From: G963702155 sp963702155
GTDB lineage: Bacteria > Pseudomonadota > Alphaproteobacteria > Micavibrionales > Micavibrionaceae
Assembly (NCBI GenBank): GCA_963702155.1
Contig: OY969717.1
Location: 124,001 to 188,000 of the forward strand
Length of the DNA stretch: 64,000 nt
Reading direction: 5' to 3'
The notes beneath the pieces were generated by a model. It was not told where the DNA came from, made no database searches, and worked only from the letters and a program-made list of their open reading frames with translations. The position numbers and the translations under genes are program-made. Below, in pieces: positions 1-9,861 of this stretch. Every line of letters begins with the position of its first letter. Position 1 is the first letter of the stretch.

Positions 1-1461
1 CGCCGCTAAGGCATTAAAATACGCATTCACCGGCTGCCCATTCTGTACAAACGTATTCGATGTACCATCTTCCCTATAAGCCGGCCCCGCAAATGCGCGT
101 GGCGAGATAGAATCGGTCGGGACAATATTTAGACCTTCACGATTATCCAATTTTTGCTCAAGCTGTATGTTCGTCTCTAAATCTTGTATGTGTTCTTTTA
201 TAAGATATTCATCGAAGGGAGCGTCGGAAAATGCATTTTTATCTACTAAATCTCTTAAAATATTAATTTGTTCTTGCAAAGGTTTGCTATTGAATTCACT
301 TTCATCTAATCCAGTTTCATGAAAAATCTCCACTTTCATATGTTCTTCATATGACTTTTCTGCATTCTCTATGCCTGTGGCTACAACACGTCGCTCGAAT
401 GTATCTGCAAAATCTTTTATATAGGCTTCGACAGCCGGCATTTTTTCAAATTTTCCATCATCTAACATCTTGTTTAAGGTCTCAGAGTATTCTACAGGAA
501 AAAATTTATACATATCATCATGTACTTCCGCCTCTTTGCGATACGCCGCTACACTTTTACTATTGAGATTACCATATTTATCGGGATCGATTTCTTTTAA
601 CAAATCTTGTCCCATTCGATGTTTTAGGACAATTTTAAAAACTTTTGATGCTTCAGACTGCTCATCGTATAAGGAGTTTTTTTCGGCATCTATTTGATAA
701 GGTCGATCACGCCCTAAAAAATGATCGGCATTATTACCAATCATAATTTGAGTGGCGTGGCGGCTATCACTTTCGTGAAAAACAGATAGAGTACGAATAT
801 CTTTAAAATCTTTAGCGACATCTAACGCACCTTCATTTTTAAGAAAACTCATTAAAGCGGCATCGCTCTCAATTTCCGCTTTTATGGTCCAATCATGAAG
901 GGCTTCTTCTACTTCTTCAAAGTATTCATCTGGTTCTCGGCCTTCTGGAACATCTCCAGAACGAGGATAGCGCCTGAAAATATCGCTTATATCTTGATTG
1001 CAATGTTGTCCTTCATGAATACCAATAGCTTTCATCCAAATTAAATCATCACCTGCAACGCCCCCCAACTCATTCACATGTAAACCAGTAAACTCGAAAA
1101 CAACTTGATCTTTACTAAGAAACCCATCTGAAGGTTCAAAAACAGGAACACGTTCAATGTCATATATGTCTATTTTCATATTGCTTGCAACAGCAGGGGA
1201 ATTAGTATCACTAACTTTGACAAGATCACGTATTTGATAAACCGAATACATATCCGACAATCCCTCAACTTGATTGTCTAATGTTTCACGCATTTCATCC
1301 ATTGTGTATTTACGGCCGATACTAGGGATAAAAACAGGGTCAATCTTAGCTTGCTCGCGCACACCATCACGAAAAGCCTCCAAAAGCTCTTCTTTTGAAG
1401 GCGGTATTTCGTCCGGCCTTAAATCACGTGCCGTCACTATTGGAGCGCCAGGAACACCCAT
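1..1461 (-). CDS. Orphan protein with HExxH metallopeptidase-like motif, C-terminus beyond window
   Basis: On the minus strand an uninterrupted reading frame of 487 codons runs from an ATG at 1461 past the left edge, so the C-terminus is missing. An in-frame stop lies six codons upstream of the ATG, which fixes the start region. I do not recognise the family. Residues 149-153 read HEGQH, an HExxH zinc-peptidase signature, and about 45 residues later comes E-I-E-S-D (196-200), a spacing and composition compatible with the third zinc ligand of gluzincins. No signal peptide or membrane segment is visible; the protein is acidic and mostly helical in character. The motif is seen; metallopeptidase activity is inferred. 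The 97 bases up to the EAL gene hold nothing I recognise. Confidence 0.75.
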   Translation of the reverse strand, partial: MGVPGAPIVTARDLRPDEIPPSKEELLEAFRDGVREQAKIDPVFIPSIGRKYTMDEMRETLDNQVEGLSDMYSVYQIRDLVKVSDTNSPAVASNMKIDIYDIERVPVFEPSDGFLSKDQVVFEFTGLHVNELGGVAGDDLIWMKAIGIHEGQHCNQDISDIFRRYPRSGDVPEGREPDEYFEEVEEALHDWTIKAEIESDAALMSFLKNEGALDVAKDFKDIRTLSVFHESDSRHATQIMIGNNADHFLGRDRPYQIDAEKNSLYDEQSEASKVFKIVLKHRMGQDLLKEIDPDKYGNLNSKSVAAYRKEAEVHDDMYKFFPVEYSETLNKMLDDGKFEKMPAVEAYIKDFADTFERRVVATGIENAEKSYEEHMKVEIFHETGLDESEFNSKPLQEQINILRDLVDKNAFSDAPFDEYLIKEHIQDLETNIQLEQKLDNREGLNIVPTDSISPRAFAGPAYREDGTSNTFVQNGQPVNAYFNALAA

Positions 1462-1558
1462 ATCTACATTAAACCCTTAGAATATTATTATTTTTATTTA
1501 TCAGATTATTATAATTGAAAAGGATATGTAAAGCAAAAAGATGATCCAAAGTGCACTA

Positions 1559-2790
1559 TTAAATTTGAATCTCCTGATGCTCTCGCAAAAACGCGGTCAC
1601 ATCCATCTCGCTCATCGGTTTGGCATAATGATACCCTTGTGCCATTTCACATCCTAAATCACGCAACGCGCGCCCTTCATCGGCATTTTCTACACCTTCG
1701 GCAATAATCTTCATATTCATATTCTTGCCAAGCGCAATAATGGATTTGACGAGAGCCATACTACCCTCATCCTTGTTCATATCTCGCACAAAGCTCTGGT
1801 CAATTTTCAAGGTATCAATCGGAAAATGGTGAAGATAGGAGAGCGACGAATACCCCGTGCCAAAATCATCAATAGCAATGCTCATGCCCGCATCGCGGCA
1901 CATTTTAAGGGTTTCGCGCGCATTATCGGGCTGGTCTATCAATAAACGTTCTGTAATCTCTAAATGAAGCTGCTCGGTGCAACATCGCTCTGACTTATAG
2001 TCGTATAAACCGCATTCACAAAATCATCGGACGCAAAATCATGGGAAGTAAAATTAACACTCATAAACATGTCATTTTTATGCCCTGTACGGTCTTCAAT
2101 CCGGCGCAGCGCTTTACATGCCTCTTTAAGCGCCCACTGTGATGCCTCAACAATAAAACCGCTATCTTCTATAATCGGGATAAAAACACCCGGAGATATA
2201 AACCCGCGCTCCTCATGTGTCCAACGCATCAGCGCTTCAAATCCGGCAATTTTAGCGGCTTTCAAATCAATAATAGGTTGGTAATGCAACGTGATATCGC
2301 TGCGGCTCAACGCATTCTTAAAGTCATTGGCAATTTTTATGTTTTCAACCGCGCTCGTTTGTCCGGCATAATTAAGCTCCAACGCCTCCGCCGGCGGCCA
2401 GTTTGTATTCTCGCCATGTATGGCAACCCGCGCCAACATATCCCGATAACGCGTTAAAATAACCTGTGCCGTCATCCGTAAAACCGGATCGGCAGACTGT
2501 AATCTTCGTGTAAAATCGTCCTTGGTAATTTCTAGAAGCGTGCAATCCTCAACCGCGCGTACTGTGGCCGTACGCGGCGCATTGTCAACAATCGCCATCT
2601 CGCCAATCATCGTGCCTTTTCCTCGTGTACCAACAAATTGCCGATGCCCGCTAGCCGTTGAAATCAAAATCTCTACAACACCATCTTCAATGATATAGGC
2701 GCATTCACCCATATCACCCTGCTCCATGATTGTATCGCCAGCTTTAAAATGTATTTGCGTCGATTGTTCCGACGGTGTGATTGTCTGCAT
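1559..2790 (-). CDS. Cyclic-nucleotide-binding domain plus EAL c-di-GMP phosphodiesterase, frameshifted
   Basis: The frame from 2790 encodes an N-terminal cNMP-binding domain (about residues 12-110) and the first half of an EAL domain, with EAL at 185-187. It hits a stop at 1960. The rest of the domain, including DDFGTGYSS and the K...E pair of the MKIIAEGVE stretch, continues in another frame to 1559. Adding one T to a TTT run near 1968 joins the halves as FILEITERLL, exactly the expected EAL motif, giving about 410 residues. The repaired protein has the catalytic glutamates and aspartates of active c-di-GMP phosphodiesterases. It would degrade c-di-GMP in the cytoplasm under control of a bound ligand. 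The frameshift may be an assembly error or a true lesion. Confidence 0.9.
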
Positions 2791-2992
2791 TATATTCCTT
2801 AAAAATCCCCGTAACGATTAAGGCGCGCTATTTTTTTTATAAAGCTATTTGAACTTATACGTGTTCAATTTAGCTAAAACACAGCTTAGCATAGTATATG
2901 TCCAACGTCTTACCGTTTGGTTAATATTAAGAAGAATGCATACAAATACAAAATAAAGTATAATCGTAGCCATATTTCTAACAAACCAAAGC

Positions 2993-3021
2993 TTGACAAA
3001 AGGGTGTCATATTCGTTAATG
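2993..3021 (+). promoter_or_regulatory. Putative sigma70 promoter of rpmJ
   Basis: TTGACA (2993-2998) and TTAATG (3016-3021) are separated by 17 bases, about 50 bases before the rpmJ start codon. The -35 box is a perfect consensus and the -10 box is moderate. The rest of 2791-3071 shows no gene. Confidence 0.6.
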
Positions 3022-3071
3022 TCCCAATTCATTCGAGAATTTATTAAGTTTAAACAAGGACGGTATGCGCC

Positions 3072-3197
3072 ATGAAAGTTGCAAATTCATTAAAAACACT
3101 AAAGAAAAGAGATCGCAATTGCCGTGTTATACGCCGCAAAGGCCGCGTCTACGTTATTAACAAGAAAAACCCACGCTATAAGGCACGTCAGGGTTAA
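3072..3197 (+). CDS. rpmJ: 50S ribosomal protein L36
   Basis: This 41-codon gene encodes a very basic protein starting MKVANSLKTLKKRDRNC and ending NPRYKARQG, which matches the alphaproteobacterial form of L36. The usual zinc-binding cysteines of C+ L36 are absent, as is normal for this C- type. L36 binds 23S rRNA in the large subunit. AAGGACGG about 10 bases upstream is a good ribosome binding site. The gene has its own promoter and terminator, so it is likely transcribed alone rather than with the rod-shape operon that follows. Confidence 0.95.
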   Translation: MKVANSLKTLKKRDRNCRVIRRKGRVYVINKKNPRYKARQG

Positions 3198-3221
3198 GTC
3201 TTATACACATTATTTGAAATG

Positions 3222-3250
3222 GCCGCTTTTTCAAAAGGCGGCTTTTTTTA
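3222..3250 (+). terminator. Rho-independent terminator of rpmJ
   Basis: A GCCGC...GCGGC hairpin extended by T/A pairs is followed by seven T residues, 25 bases after the rpmJ stop. Confidence 0.85.
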
Positions 3251-3410
3251 TTTGATGTTTGCATGACGTTTAATAAGCTAAAATCTGATCTGTTGAAAGA
3301 ATCAACGTGAACACAATTCTCTTAATGCAATCGCTCTCGCGCTCTGCTATAAAAAGAATCACATTTCTAAATTAAAGGCAAACACGCCGCTAAGTACTCT
3401 GTAGGTTCAT

Positions 3411-4451
3411 ATGTTCTCCAAGCTTTTTGGCTTTATGTCTGCCGATATGGCAATTGATCTCGGAACGGCCAATACACTGGTTTACGTGAAAGATCGCGGT
3501 ATTGTCCTGAATGAACCATCTGTTGTTGCTATCTCAACCATAAATGGGCGAAAACAAATTCAGGCTGTGGGGAATGAAGCAAAGATGATGCTTGGCCGCA
3601 CACCGGGCAGCATTACCGCCATGCGTCCTTTACGTGACGGTGTAATTGCCGATTTTGAAGTGACCGAAGCCATGATCAAACACTTTATCCGCAAGGTGCA
3701 TAATCGCCGCTCTTTCGTATCGCCAAAAATGATGATCTGTGTTCCATCGGGCGCAACCGCGCTTGAACGCCGCGCGATTCAGGAATCCGCGGAAAGCGCG
3801 GGCGCATCACAAGTCATGCTTATCGAGGAACCTATGGCTGCTGCTATTGGCGCTGGATTACCTGTGACTGAACCAACCGGATCCATGGTAGTCGATATTG
3901 GAGGCGGCACAACCGAGGTCGCCGTAATCTCCCTATCCGGTGTTGTATATGCCCGTTCGGTAAGGGTAGGGGGCGATAAAATGGATGAAGCCATTATCGC
4001 ATATATACGGCGCGTTCATAATCTTCTCATCGGTGAAGCCACGGCCGAGCGTATTAAAAAGGAAATCGGCACCGCATGCCCGCCCGCTGATGGCGAAGGG
4101 CAAACCATGGAAATCCGTGGTCGCGATCTTATGAATGGCGTGCCAAAGGAAATCATTATCACCGAACGTCAAATGGCCGAAGCCTTGGCTGAACCTGTCG
4201 GTCAAATTATCGAAGGCGTAAAGGTTGCCCTCGAACACACCGCACCAGAACTGGCTGCCGATATTGTCGATAAAGGCATCGTAATGACCGGCGGCGGCGC
4301 GCTCCTCAAAAATCTGGATTTTGTATTACGCCACGCAACTGGCCTTGCAATAACTCTTGCTGATGACCCGCTAACATGTGTTGCACTTGGTACCGGCCTG
4401 GCCTTAGAAGAGCGCCGCATCCTTCATGGTGCGCTTATTGGAAATTATTAA
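3411..4451 (+). CDS. mreB: Rod-shape determining protein MreB
   Basis: The 346-residue protein is a full-length bacterial actin homologue. The N-terminal phosphate-1 loop (IDLGTANTLVYV) and the phosphate-2 loop (DIGGGTTEVAVISL) are both present, and the C-terminal MTGGGALL adenosine-binding motif is intact. MreB polymerises on ATP under the inner membrane and positions the elongasome that inserts lateral peptidoglycan. It is the first gene of the complete mreBCD-mrdA-rodA run. The 160 bases upstream contain an A/T-rich stretch with a possible TATAAA at 3348 but no convincing -35 partner. Confidence 0.98.
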   Translation: MFSKLFGFMSADMAIDLGTANTLVYVKDRGIVLNEPSVVAISTINGRKQIQAVGNEAKMMLGRTPGSITAMRPLRDGVIADFEVTEAMIKHFIRKVHNRRSFVSPKMMICVPSGATALERRAIQESAESAGASQVMLIEEPMAAAIGAGLPVTEPTGSMVVDIGGGTTEVAVISLSGVVYARSVRVGGDKMDEAIIAYIRRVHNLLIGEATAERIKKEIGTACPPADGEGQTMEIRGRDLMNGVPKEIIITERQMAEALAEPVGQIIEGVKVALEHTAPELAADIVDKGIVMTGGGALLKNLDFVLRHATGLAITLADDPLTCVALGTGLALEERRILHGALIGNY

Positions 4452-4619
4452 TTTTAAATATTGTTTCGGTCTTCAGTATCCTTTAAGACATTTGATCTAT
4501 AAACAGGATAATGTTTAATCTTATTTTCAACATTGCTATTTAAAATGAATACTATACGCTGGAACTATAAACTGCGTATTTGAAAAAACTGACAAGCAAA
4601 AGATACACGGAATAATATT

Positions 4620-5501
4620 TTGAAAAGACGCTACCTTTCAAAATCTAAATCAAACAATATGTCTGCCACAATGTCCGGCGGGGCATCTGCCGCAACAATC
4701 TTTATAGGCATAAGCGCAATCACATTGCTGGTATCGGTCTTTAGTCCCGGTGCATTTTCCGGCGCGCGTACCGCAACGTCTGATTTCTTTTATCCCATGC
4801 TGAATACAGTGGTGCAGCCTGTTCAATATGCGGCTGAATTTGTCCGTAATGCAACGGGCTTGGCCGAGCTGCAGGCTGAAAACATACGCCTTCAAAAGGA
4901 AAACGACCGCCTTCGTGAATGGTATCAGGCGGCTCTCGTGCTTGAGGCTGAAAACAAATCCTTGCGTAATTTGATGAACGTAAAGTTAGAGCCACATAAT
5001 AAATATATTTCCGCGCGTGTCCTAACCGATTACGGACAAACCTTTGCGCGAAGCCTTATGGTTGGCGCAGGTCATAATGATGGCGTTAGAAAAGGGCAAT
5101 CGGTTATCTCCGGCGATGGTCTCGTCGGGCGTATAATTGATGTGGGGGAGCGCACATCTCGCATACTGCTCGTTACGGACTATAATTCGCGCATCCCTAT
5201 TTTAATAGAAAATACCAGTCGTCACGCCATTATGACCGGCGGAAACGAAGCCATGCCAACATTGCGCCATTTACCGCCCGATTATGAAATTACCGAAGGC
5301 GCGCGCATAATTACCTCTGGCTTGGGCGGTATGTTCCCCTACGGTATTCCGGTTGGTCGTGTCACATATAGTGAAAATGGCAATCGCTCAATCAAGCTTT
5401 TTGCAGATACGGATCACATGACCTTTGTACGCATTGTTGATAAAGATAGCGACCCGAACCTGCAGCGTCCCGGCGAGGGCACTGCCTTAAGTATCGATTA
5501 A
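4620..5501 (+). CDS. mreC: Rod-shape determining protein MreC
   Basis: The 293-residue protein has a short basic N-terminus (KRRYLSKSK), one transmembrane segment at about residues 25-45, a coiled coil at about 80-125 (LAELQAENIRLQKENDRL) and the two beta-barrel domains of MreC ending near residue 275. It is a periplasmic scaffold linking MreB and MreD to PBP2 and RodA. The start is a TTG at 4620. The first ATG (4659) would remove the positively charged N-terminus that orients the membrane anchor, so TTG is preferred, though its ribosome binding site is weak. Confidence 0.95.
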   Translation: MKRRYLSKSKSNNMSATMSGGASAATIFIGISAITLLVSVFSPGAFSGARTATSDFFYPMLNTVVQPVQYAAEFVRNATGLAELQAENIRLQKENDRLREWYQAALVLEAENKSLRNLMNVKLEPHNKYISARVLTDYGQTFARSLMVGAGHNDGVRKGQSVISGDGLVGRIIDVGERTSRILLVTDYNSRIPILIENTSRHAIMTGGNEAMPTLRHLPPDYEITEGARIITSGLGGMFPYGIPVGRVTYSENGNRSIKLFADTDHMTFVRIVDKDSDPNLQRPGEGTALSID

Positions 5502-5640
5502 AAAAATCCGCGGTTCTAAAAAAGTATAAATAAACTAAATCTCTTATCAAAATCTTATTAGGGTTTGCACCTGATGGGTCTTTTTGCGTATTCTAAAGCA
5601 ATCAAAATAATTCATAATTAAGCAAACCATAAAAAATGCT

Positions 5641-6195
5641 ATGCCCAACAACGCATCTTATGCAGATAAAGTAACTGGCACGTTTCGCTTGATTATACCG
5701 GGCATCGTATTTTTAATACTGTTTTTACTCAACACGGCCTCGTTTTCTTCTGCGCTTGGCGGGACGGCAAAACCGCCTTTTGTTTTAATGGCGGTCTATT
5801 ACTGGTCAATCTACCGGCCATCCCTTATGCCGGTATGGTTCTTGTTTGTTGTCGGCATAACAATGGATTTACTCGGTGGCCTGCCGCCGGGGCTAACCGC
5901 GATAACGCTTGTGGCTGCTGGCTGGATTATATCAAACCAACGCCGATTTTTCATGGCACAGCCTTTTATTATGATCTGGCTCGGGTTTATAATGGTATCT
6001 TGGATATGTATAGTTTTTCAATGGCTGATCCATGGCATATTATATCCTGGCTGGCCTTCATTAAGGCTGGCTATTTTTACCGTAGGCTACGGCGCGCTTT
6101 TATTTCCTGTAATTGTTTTTATACTGTCTTTATCCACAAAAACCCTAAAGCCGGCCAAAAAAAATATGCGTTTTGGCGGGCGAACGATAGAGTAA
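5641..6195 (+). CDS. mreD: Rod-shape determining membrane protein MreD
   Basis: The 184-residue hydrophobic protein has five to six predicted membrane segments and sits exactly where mreD belongs, between mreC and the PBP2 gene. The sequence around 48-90 (PFVLMAVYYWSIYRPSLMP, then MDLLGGLPPG) matches the alphaproteobacterial MreD pattern. It is an inner-membrane partner of MreC. MreD is poorly conserved, so the call rests partly on context. The 139 bases before it are A/T-rich and hold no other gene. Confidence 0.93.
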   Translation: MPNNASYADKVTGTFRLIIPGIVFLILFLLNTASFSSALGGTAKPPFVLMAVYYWSIYRPSLMPVWFLFVVGITMDLLGGLPPGLTAITLVAAGWIISNQRRFFMAQPFIMIWLGFIMVSWICIVFQWLIHGILYPGWPSLRLAIFTVGYGALLFPVIVFILSLSTKTLKPAKKNMRFGGRTIE

Positions 6196-6231
6196 CACGA
6201 GTTTTTTAAATATAGCACTCAATAAGGCATC

Positions 6232-8115
6232 ATGAGAAAAAAGTCACCCGAAATTCGTATGTTTACTCGCCGCGCCTTTGTAATTGGCGGCCTTCAAATA
6301 TGCGCGCTCGGACTTATAAGCCTCCGCTTGGCATGGCTACAGCTATCTCAGGGGCAGCGATATAAAACACTGTCCGATAAAAACCGCATCAATATGAAAA
6401 TTTTGCCACCGGTACGCGGCAATATTGTTGATCGCTTCGGTGTACCGCTCGCCGTTAACAATCAGAATTTCCGTGTCATGGTTACCGCGGAACAAACAAA
6501 AAGTATTGAACAATCTGTCCGCAAACTGGCTCAGTATATAAAAATCAGTGAAACCCAAATTGAAAAGGTTTTAAAGCAGTCAAAGAAAACATCAAAATTT
6601 GTGCCTGTCGAAATCCGCGATGATCTGACATGGAAGGAAGTCGCAAAGGTAGAAGTCAATCTCCCCGATCTCCCCGGTATTTCAATTGGTGAGGGCGAAG
6701 TCAGGAATTATCCCTACGGTGAATCCATGGCGCATATCATCGGATATGTCGGTATGCCAGCAGAGGCCGATATAGAAGAGAACCCGCTTTTACGTCTGCC
6801 CGGTTTTAAAATTGGAAAAAACGGCATTGAAAAACAGCATGACACAATGCTGCGCGGCGCGGCCGGAAACGCGGAAATCGAAGTAAACGTCGTCGGGCGC
6901 GAAGTGCGCGAGCTAAATCGCAGGGAAGGGCAGGAAGGCGCGCGCGTTATGCTGAGCATTGATGCAGAGCTTCAGCGTTTTACCCGTGACCGCCTTGCAA
7001 AAGAGCGTAGCGCCTCCGCCGTCATAATGGACACACAAACCGGCGCTGTGTATGCCTCGGCTTCGCATCCATCATTTGATCCAAATCTATTTACATACGG
7101 TATTTCCGCCCCTGCATGGCAGGAGCTTCTCGCCGATATCGGGCACCCTTTAACAAATAAGGCCATTGCCGGCCAATACCCACCCGCATCAACATTTAAG
7201 ATGATTACGGCTTTGGCGGGTTTACGTACAGGAAAAATAACAACAAATACAACATCTTTTTGCTCCGGCCGTTATGATTTTGGAAATGGCAAATTTCATT
7301 GTTGGAAACGCGGTGGTCATGGCTGGGTCGGCGTTAATACGGCAATCATGAAGTCATGTGATGTTTTTTTCTATGAGGCGGCCACCGAAATCGGAATTAA
7401 CGAAATCGCCAAAACCGCGCGCCAATTTGGCCTTGGTGAAAAACTTGGTTTTGATGTTCCGGGCGAACGGCCGGGCTTGGTACCAGATACAAAATGGAAG
7501 CTTGGCTACATGAATAATAAGTGGCAGCAAGGTGAAACGATCATCGCCAGTATAGGGCAGGGATATTTGCTGGCGACACCGCTACAGCTTGCGGTGATGA
7601 CTGCACGGCTCGTTAATGGCGGCTATGCGGTTAAACCGTGGGTTACCGCCGCTATAGACGATAAAATCATAGAGCATCCAAAATCATGGCCAAAAATGGA
7701 TGTAGACCCGTCCCATTTAAAGCTGATGATAAAAGGCATGGATGATGTGGTCAATCATAAGCGCGGAACGGCGCATGGTTCAGTGATAAAAGAGGAAGCC
7801 TTTGCCATGGGCGGCAAAACCGGAACGGCACAAGTAAAACGTATCACTATGGAAGACCGCCGTCGCGGCGTAAAAAATGAGGAGCTTGATTGGAAGTCCC
7901 GTCACCACGCACTTTTTGTTGGCTACGCTCCTTTGCATAAACCGCGCTATGTGTGTTCGGTTGTGGTGGAGCATGGTATAGGCGGTTCAAGAACGGCGGC
8001 CCCCATTGCGCGTGACCTGCTTTTAGAGGCGCAAAAGCGCGCCCCTGCAGACAGTCCGCTTCAAATATCGACAGGGGCAACCCCCATTAAATCGCCTGCA
8101 AAAAACAACGGATAG
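6232..8115 (+). CDS. mrdA: Penicillin-binding protein 2, elongasome transpeptidase
   Basis: The 627-residue class B PBP has an N-terminal membrane anchor (about residues 15-35), a pedestal domain containing RGNIVDRFG, and a transpeptidase domain with all three active-site motifs: S320-T-F-K323, S375-C-D377 and K529-T-G531. It cross-links lateral-wall peptidoglycan in the periplasm. The last 30 residues are a low-complexity tail. It lies 36 bases after mreD and 16 before rodA, its glycosyltransferase partner, in the standard order. Confidence 0.97.
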   Translation: MRKKSPEIRMFTRRAFVIGGLQICALGLISLRLAWLQLSQGQRYKTLSDKNRINMKILPPVRGNIVDRFGVPLAVNNQNFRVMVTAEQTKSIEQSVRKLAQYIKISETQIEKVLKQSKKTSKFVPVEIRDDLTWKEVAKVEVNLPDLPGISIGEGEVRNYPYGESMAHIIGYVGMPAEADIEENPLLRLPGFKIGKNGIEKQHDTMLRGAAGNAEIEVNVVGREVRELNRREGQEGARVMLSIDAELQRFTRDRLAKERSASAVIMDTQTGAVYASASHPSFDPNLFTYGISAPAWQELLADIGHPLTNKAIAGQYPPASTFKMITALAGLRTGKITTNTTSFCSGRYDFGNGKFHCWKRGGHGWVGVNTAIMKSCDVFFYEAATEIGINEIAKTARQFGLGEKLGFDVPGERPGLVPDTKWKLGYMNNKWQQGETIIASIGQGYLLATPLQLAVMTARLVNGGYAVKPWVTAAIDDKIIEHPKSWPKMDVDPSHLKLMIKGMDDVVNHKRGTAHGSVIKEEAFAMGGKTGTAQVKRITMEDRRRGVKNEELDWKSRHHALFVGYAPLHKPRYVCSVVVEHGIGGSRTAAPIARDLLLEAQKRAPADSPLQISTGATPIKSPAKNNG

Positions 8116-8131
8116 GGTAAAAAGTAATAAA

Positions 8132-9265
8132 ATGGCAAAATCATTATCCCTTCAAACACAATACGGCCCGCTCGAAAAGTTAAAATATATGAGCTGGGGG
8201 CTGATCCTGCTAATTGTAATGATATCCAGTGTCGGCTTTGCGGCGCTTTATTCTGCGGGTGGCGGCTCTATGGATCCTTGGGCTTCACGTCAAATTACCC
8301 GCTTTATCATTGGCATGGTCGCGCTTTTTGTCATCGCCCTGACCGATATTCGTTTTTGGTTCAATATGGCATGGCCTATATATATGGCTGGTTTGGGGCT
8401 TTTATTGGTAGTGGAGATTATGGGACATGTCGGCATGGGCGCGCAGCGTTGGATCGACCTTGGTTTTATGAAGCTGCAACCATCTGAATTGATGAAAATC
8501 GCGGTAGTGCTGGCTCTGGCTAAATACTTTCATACCGCAACCCTTTATGATATGCGCCGTATTACATTTCTTATAATTCCTGCAATTATAATTATTGCAC
8601 CCGTAGCGTTAGTTATGCTTCAGCCGGATTTGGGTACATCCCTTATGATTATAATGGCTGGTACAGCTATGATTTTCATGGCGGGCGGCTCAATCTGGCT
8701 TTTTGTATTGGGCGGTTTGGCGGTTGCGGCGGCGATCCCTACGGCGTGGTATTTCTTACTACATGATTACCAGAAAAAACGCGTACTGACTTTTTTTGAT
8801 CCGGAATCTGATCCTTTAGGTGCCGGCTTTCATATCACACAATCCAAAATCGCATTGGGCTCAGGCGGCTGGGACGGTAAGGGGTTCTTGCAAGGCTCTC
8901 AAAGCCGCCTTAATTTTTTGCCTGAAAAACAAACCGACTTTATCTTTACGCTTTGGGCCGAAGAATGGGGCTTTATTGGCTCTGCCGCCGTATTAATACT
9001 CTTCGCGCTTGTATTTATATACGGCTTATTTATTGCCATAAGGATGCGTCACGGGTTTGGCCGCTATTTATGTTTAGGTTTAAGTGTAAATTTCTCGCTC
9101 TATGTTTTTATAAATATCTCGATGGTAATGGGATTGATACCGGTTGTAGGCGCGCCGCTCCCGCTTGTGTCATACGGGGGAACGGCGATGCTGGCCGCCC
9201 TCATCGGGTTTGGCCTCATCATGTCCGCAAATATTCATAAAGATGAAAAACTAAGTAGTCTTTAA
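8132..9265 (+). CDS. rodA: Rod-shape determining glycosyltransferase RodA
   Basis: This 377-residue SEDS-family polytopic membrane protein has about ten membrane segments. Family motifs are present: the periplasmic loop containing NFLPEKQTDFIF and the C-terminal PLPLVSYGGTAM. RodA polymerises lipid II into glycan strands and works with PBP2, whose gene is directly upstream. It closes the rod-shape operon. Its last bases overlap the 3' end of the convergent grxD gene by four bases, so no separate terminator fits between them. Confidence 0.97.
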   Translation: MAKSLSLQTQYGPLEKLKYMSWGLILLIVMISSVGFAALYSAGGGSMDPWASRQITRFIIGMVALFVIALTDIRFWFNMAWPIYMAGLGLLLVVEIMGHVGMGAQRWIDLGFMKLQPSELMKIAVVLALAKYFHTATLYDMRRITFLIIPAIIIIAPVALVMLQPDLGTSLMIIMAGTAMIFMAGGSIWLFVLGGLAVAAAIPTAWYFLLHDYQKKRVLTFFDPESDPLGAGFHITQSKIALGSGGWDGKGFLQGSQSRLNFLPEKQTDFIFTLWAEEWGFIGSAAVLILFALVFIYGLFIAIRMRHGFGRYLCLGLSVNFSLYVFINISMVMGLIPVVGAPLPLVSYGGTAMLAALIGFGLIMSANIHKDEKLSSL

Positions 9266-9600
9266 GCCGCCTTTTGATATGCAATGCCTTTATCATCCAA
9301 AAGCTGTTGCAACTCCCCGCTATCAAACATTTCACGCACGATGTTGGAGCCGCCTACAAATTCTGCCTTAATATAGAGCTGTGGGATGGTTGGCCAATCT
9401 GTATAATCCTTAATCCCTTGACGAATATCATTATCTTCCAAAATATTGACATCTTTAAACTCAACCCCTAAATGTGACAAGATCTGTACAACCACAGATG
9501 AAAACCCGCACTGCGGAAATCCCGAAGTGCCCTTCATGTAAAGAACAACATCGTTCTCATTAAGGTCTTTTTCTATACGCTCAAATATTACATTTTGCAT
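9262..9600 (-). CDS. grxD: Monothiol glutaredoxin, CGFS type
   Basis: The 112-residue protein has the C31-G-F-S active site in a thioredoxin fold, with the conserved WPTIPQLY and GGSNIV glutathione-binding segments. CGFS glutaredoxins carry and transfer [2Fe-2S] clusters as a glutathione-bridged dimer, commonly with a BolA partner. The bolA-family gene lies 27 bases upstream on the same strand, which supports a joint iron-sulfur role. Confidence 0.96.
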   Translation of the reverse strand: MQNVIFERIEKDLNENDVVLYMKGTSGFPQCGFSSVVVQILSHLGVEFKDVNILEDNDIRQGIKDYTDWPTIPQLYIKAEFVGGSNIVREMFDSGELQQLLDDKGIAYQKAA

Positions 9601-9627
9601 TTTATATTTTCCTTTTATATTAATATC

Positions 9628-9861
9628 TTATGTCGGTATCTTTGTCTGGATAGAGAGCGCGTGCAATTCTGGCCCTAGTTTACCTTTCATCGCATCATGA
9701 ACCATTCTGTGTTGCGCGATACGTGATAATCCGCGAAACGATTCCGCCGTAACATGCGCCGCATAATGATCGCCATCGCCGCGCAAATCTTCAATAACAA
9801 CCTGTGCATCGGGGATGCCTTCGCAAATTAAATCTTCAATAGTTTGTGCGTCCATCGCCAT
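9628..9861 (-). CDS. BolA family protein, glutaredoxin partner
   Basis: The 77-residue protein is a small BolA-type class II KH fold. It has the typical HYAAHVTAESFRGLSRIAQHRMVHDAM pattern, in which the C-terminal histidine is a likely [2Fe-2S] ligand in the complex with Grx4. It is cotranscribed with grxD. The two ATGs at 9861 and 9855 cannot be separated; AAAGGG lies 10-16 bases upstream. It resembles the IbaG/BolA2 subgroup more than E. coli BolA itself. Confidence 0.93.
   Translation of the reverse strand: MAMDAQTIEDLICEGIPDAQVVIEDLRGDGDHYAAHVTAESFRGLSRIAQHRMVHDAMKGKLGPELHALSIQTKIPT

Noticed and set aside
351..1480. Plus-strand short frames in the first 1.5 kb
   Set aside because: They lie opposite a continuous minus-strand frame of 487 codons with far better protein composition.
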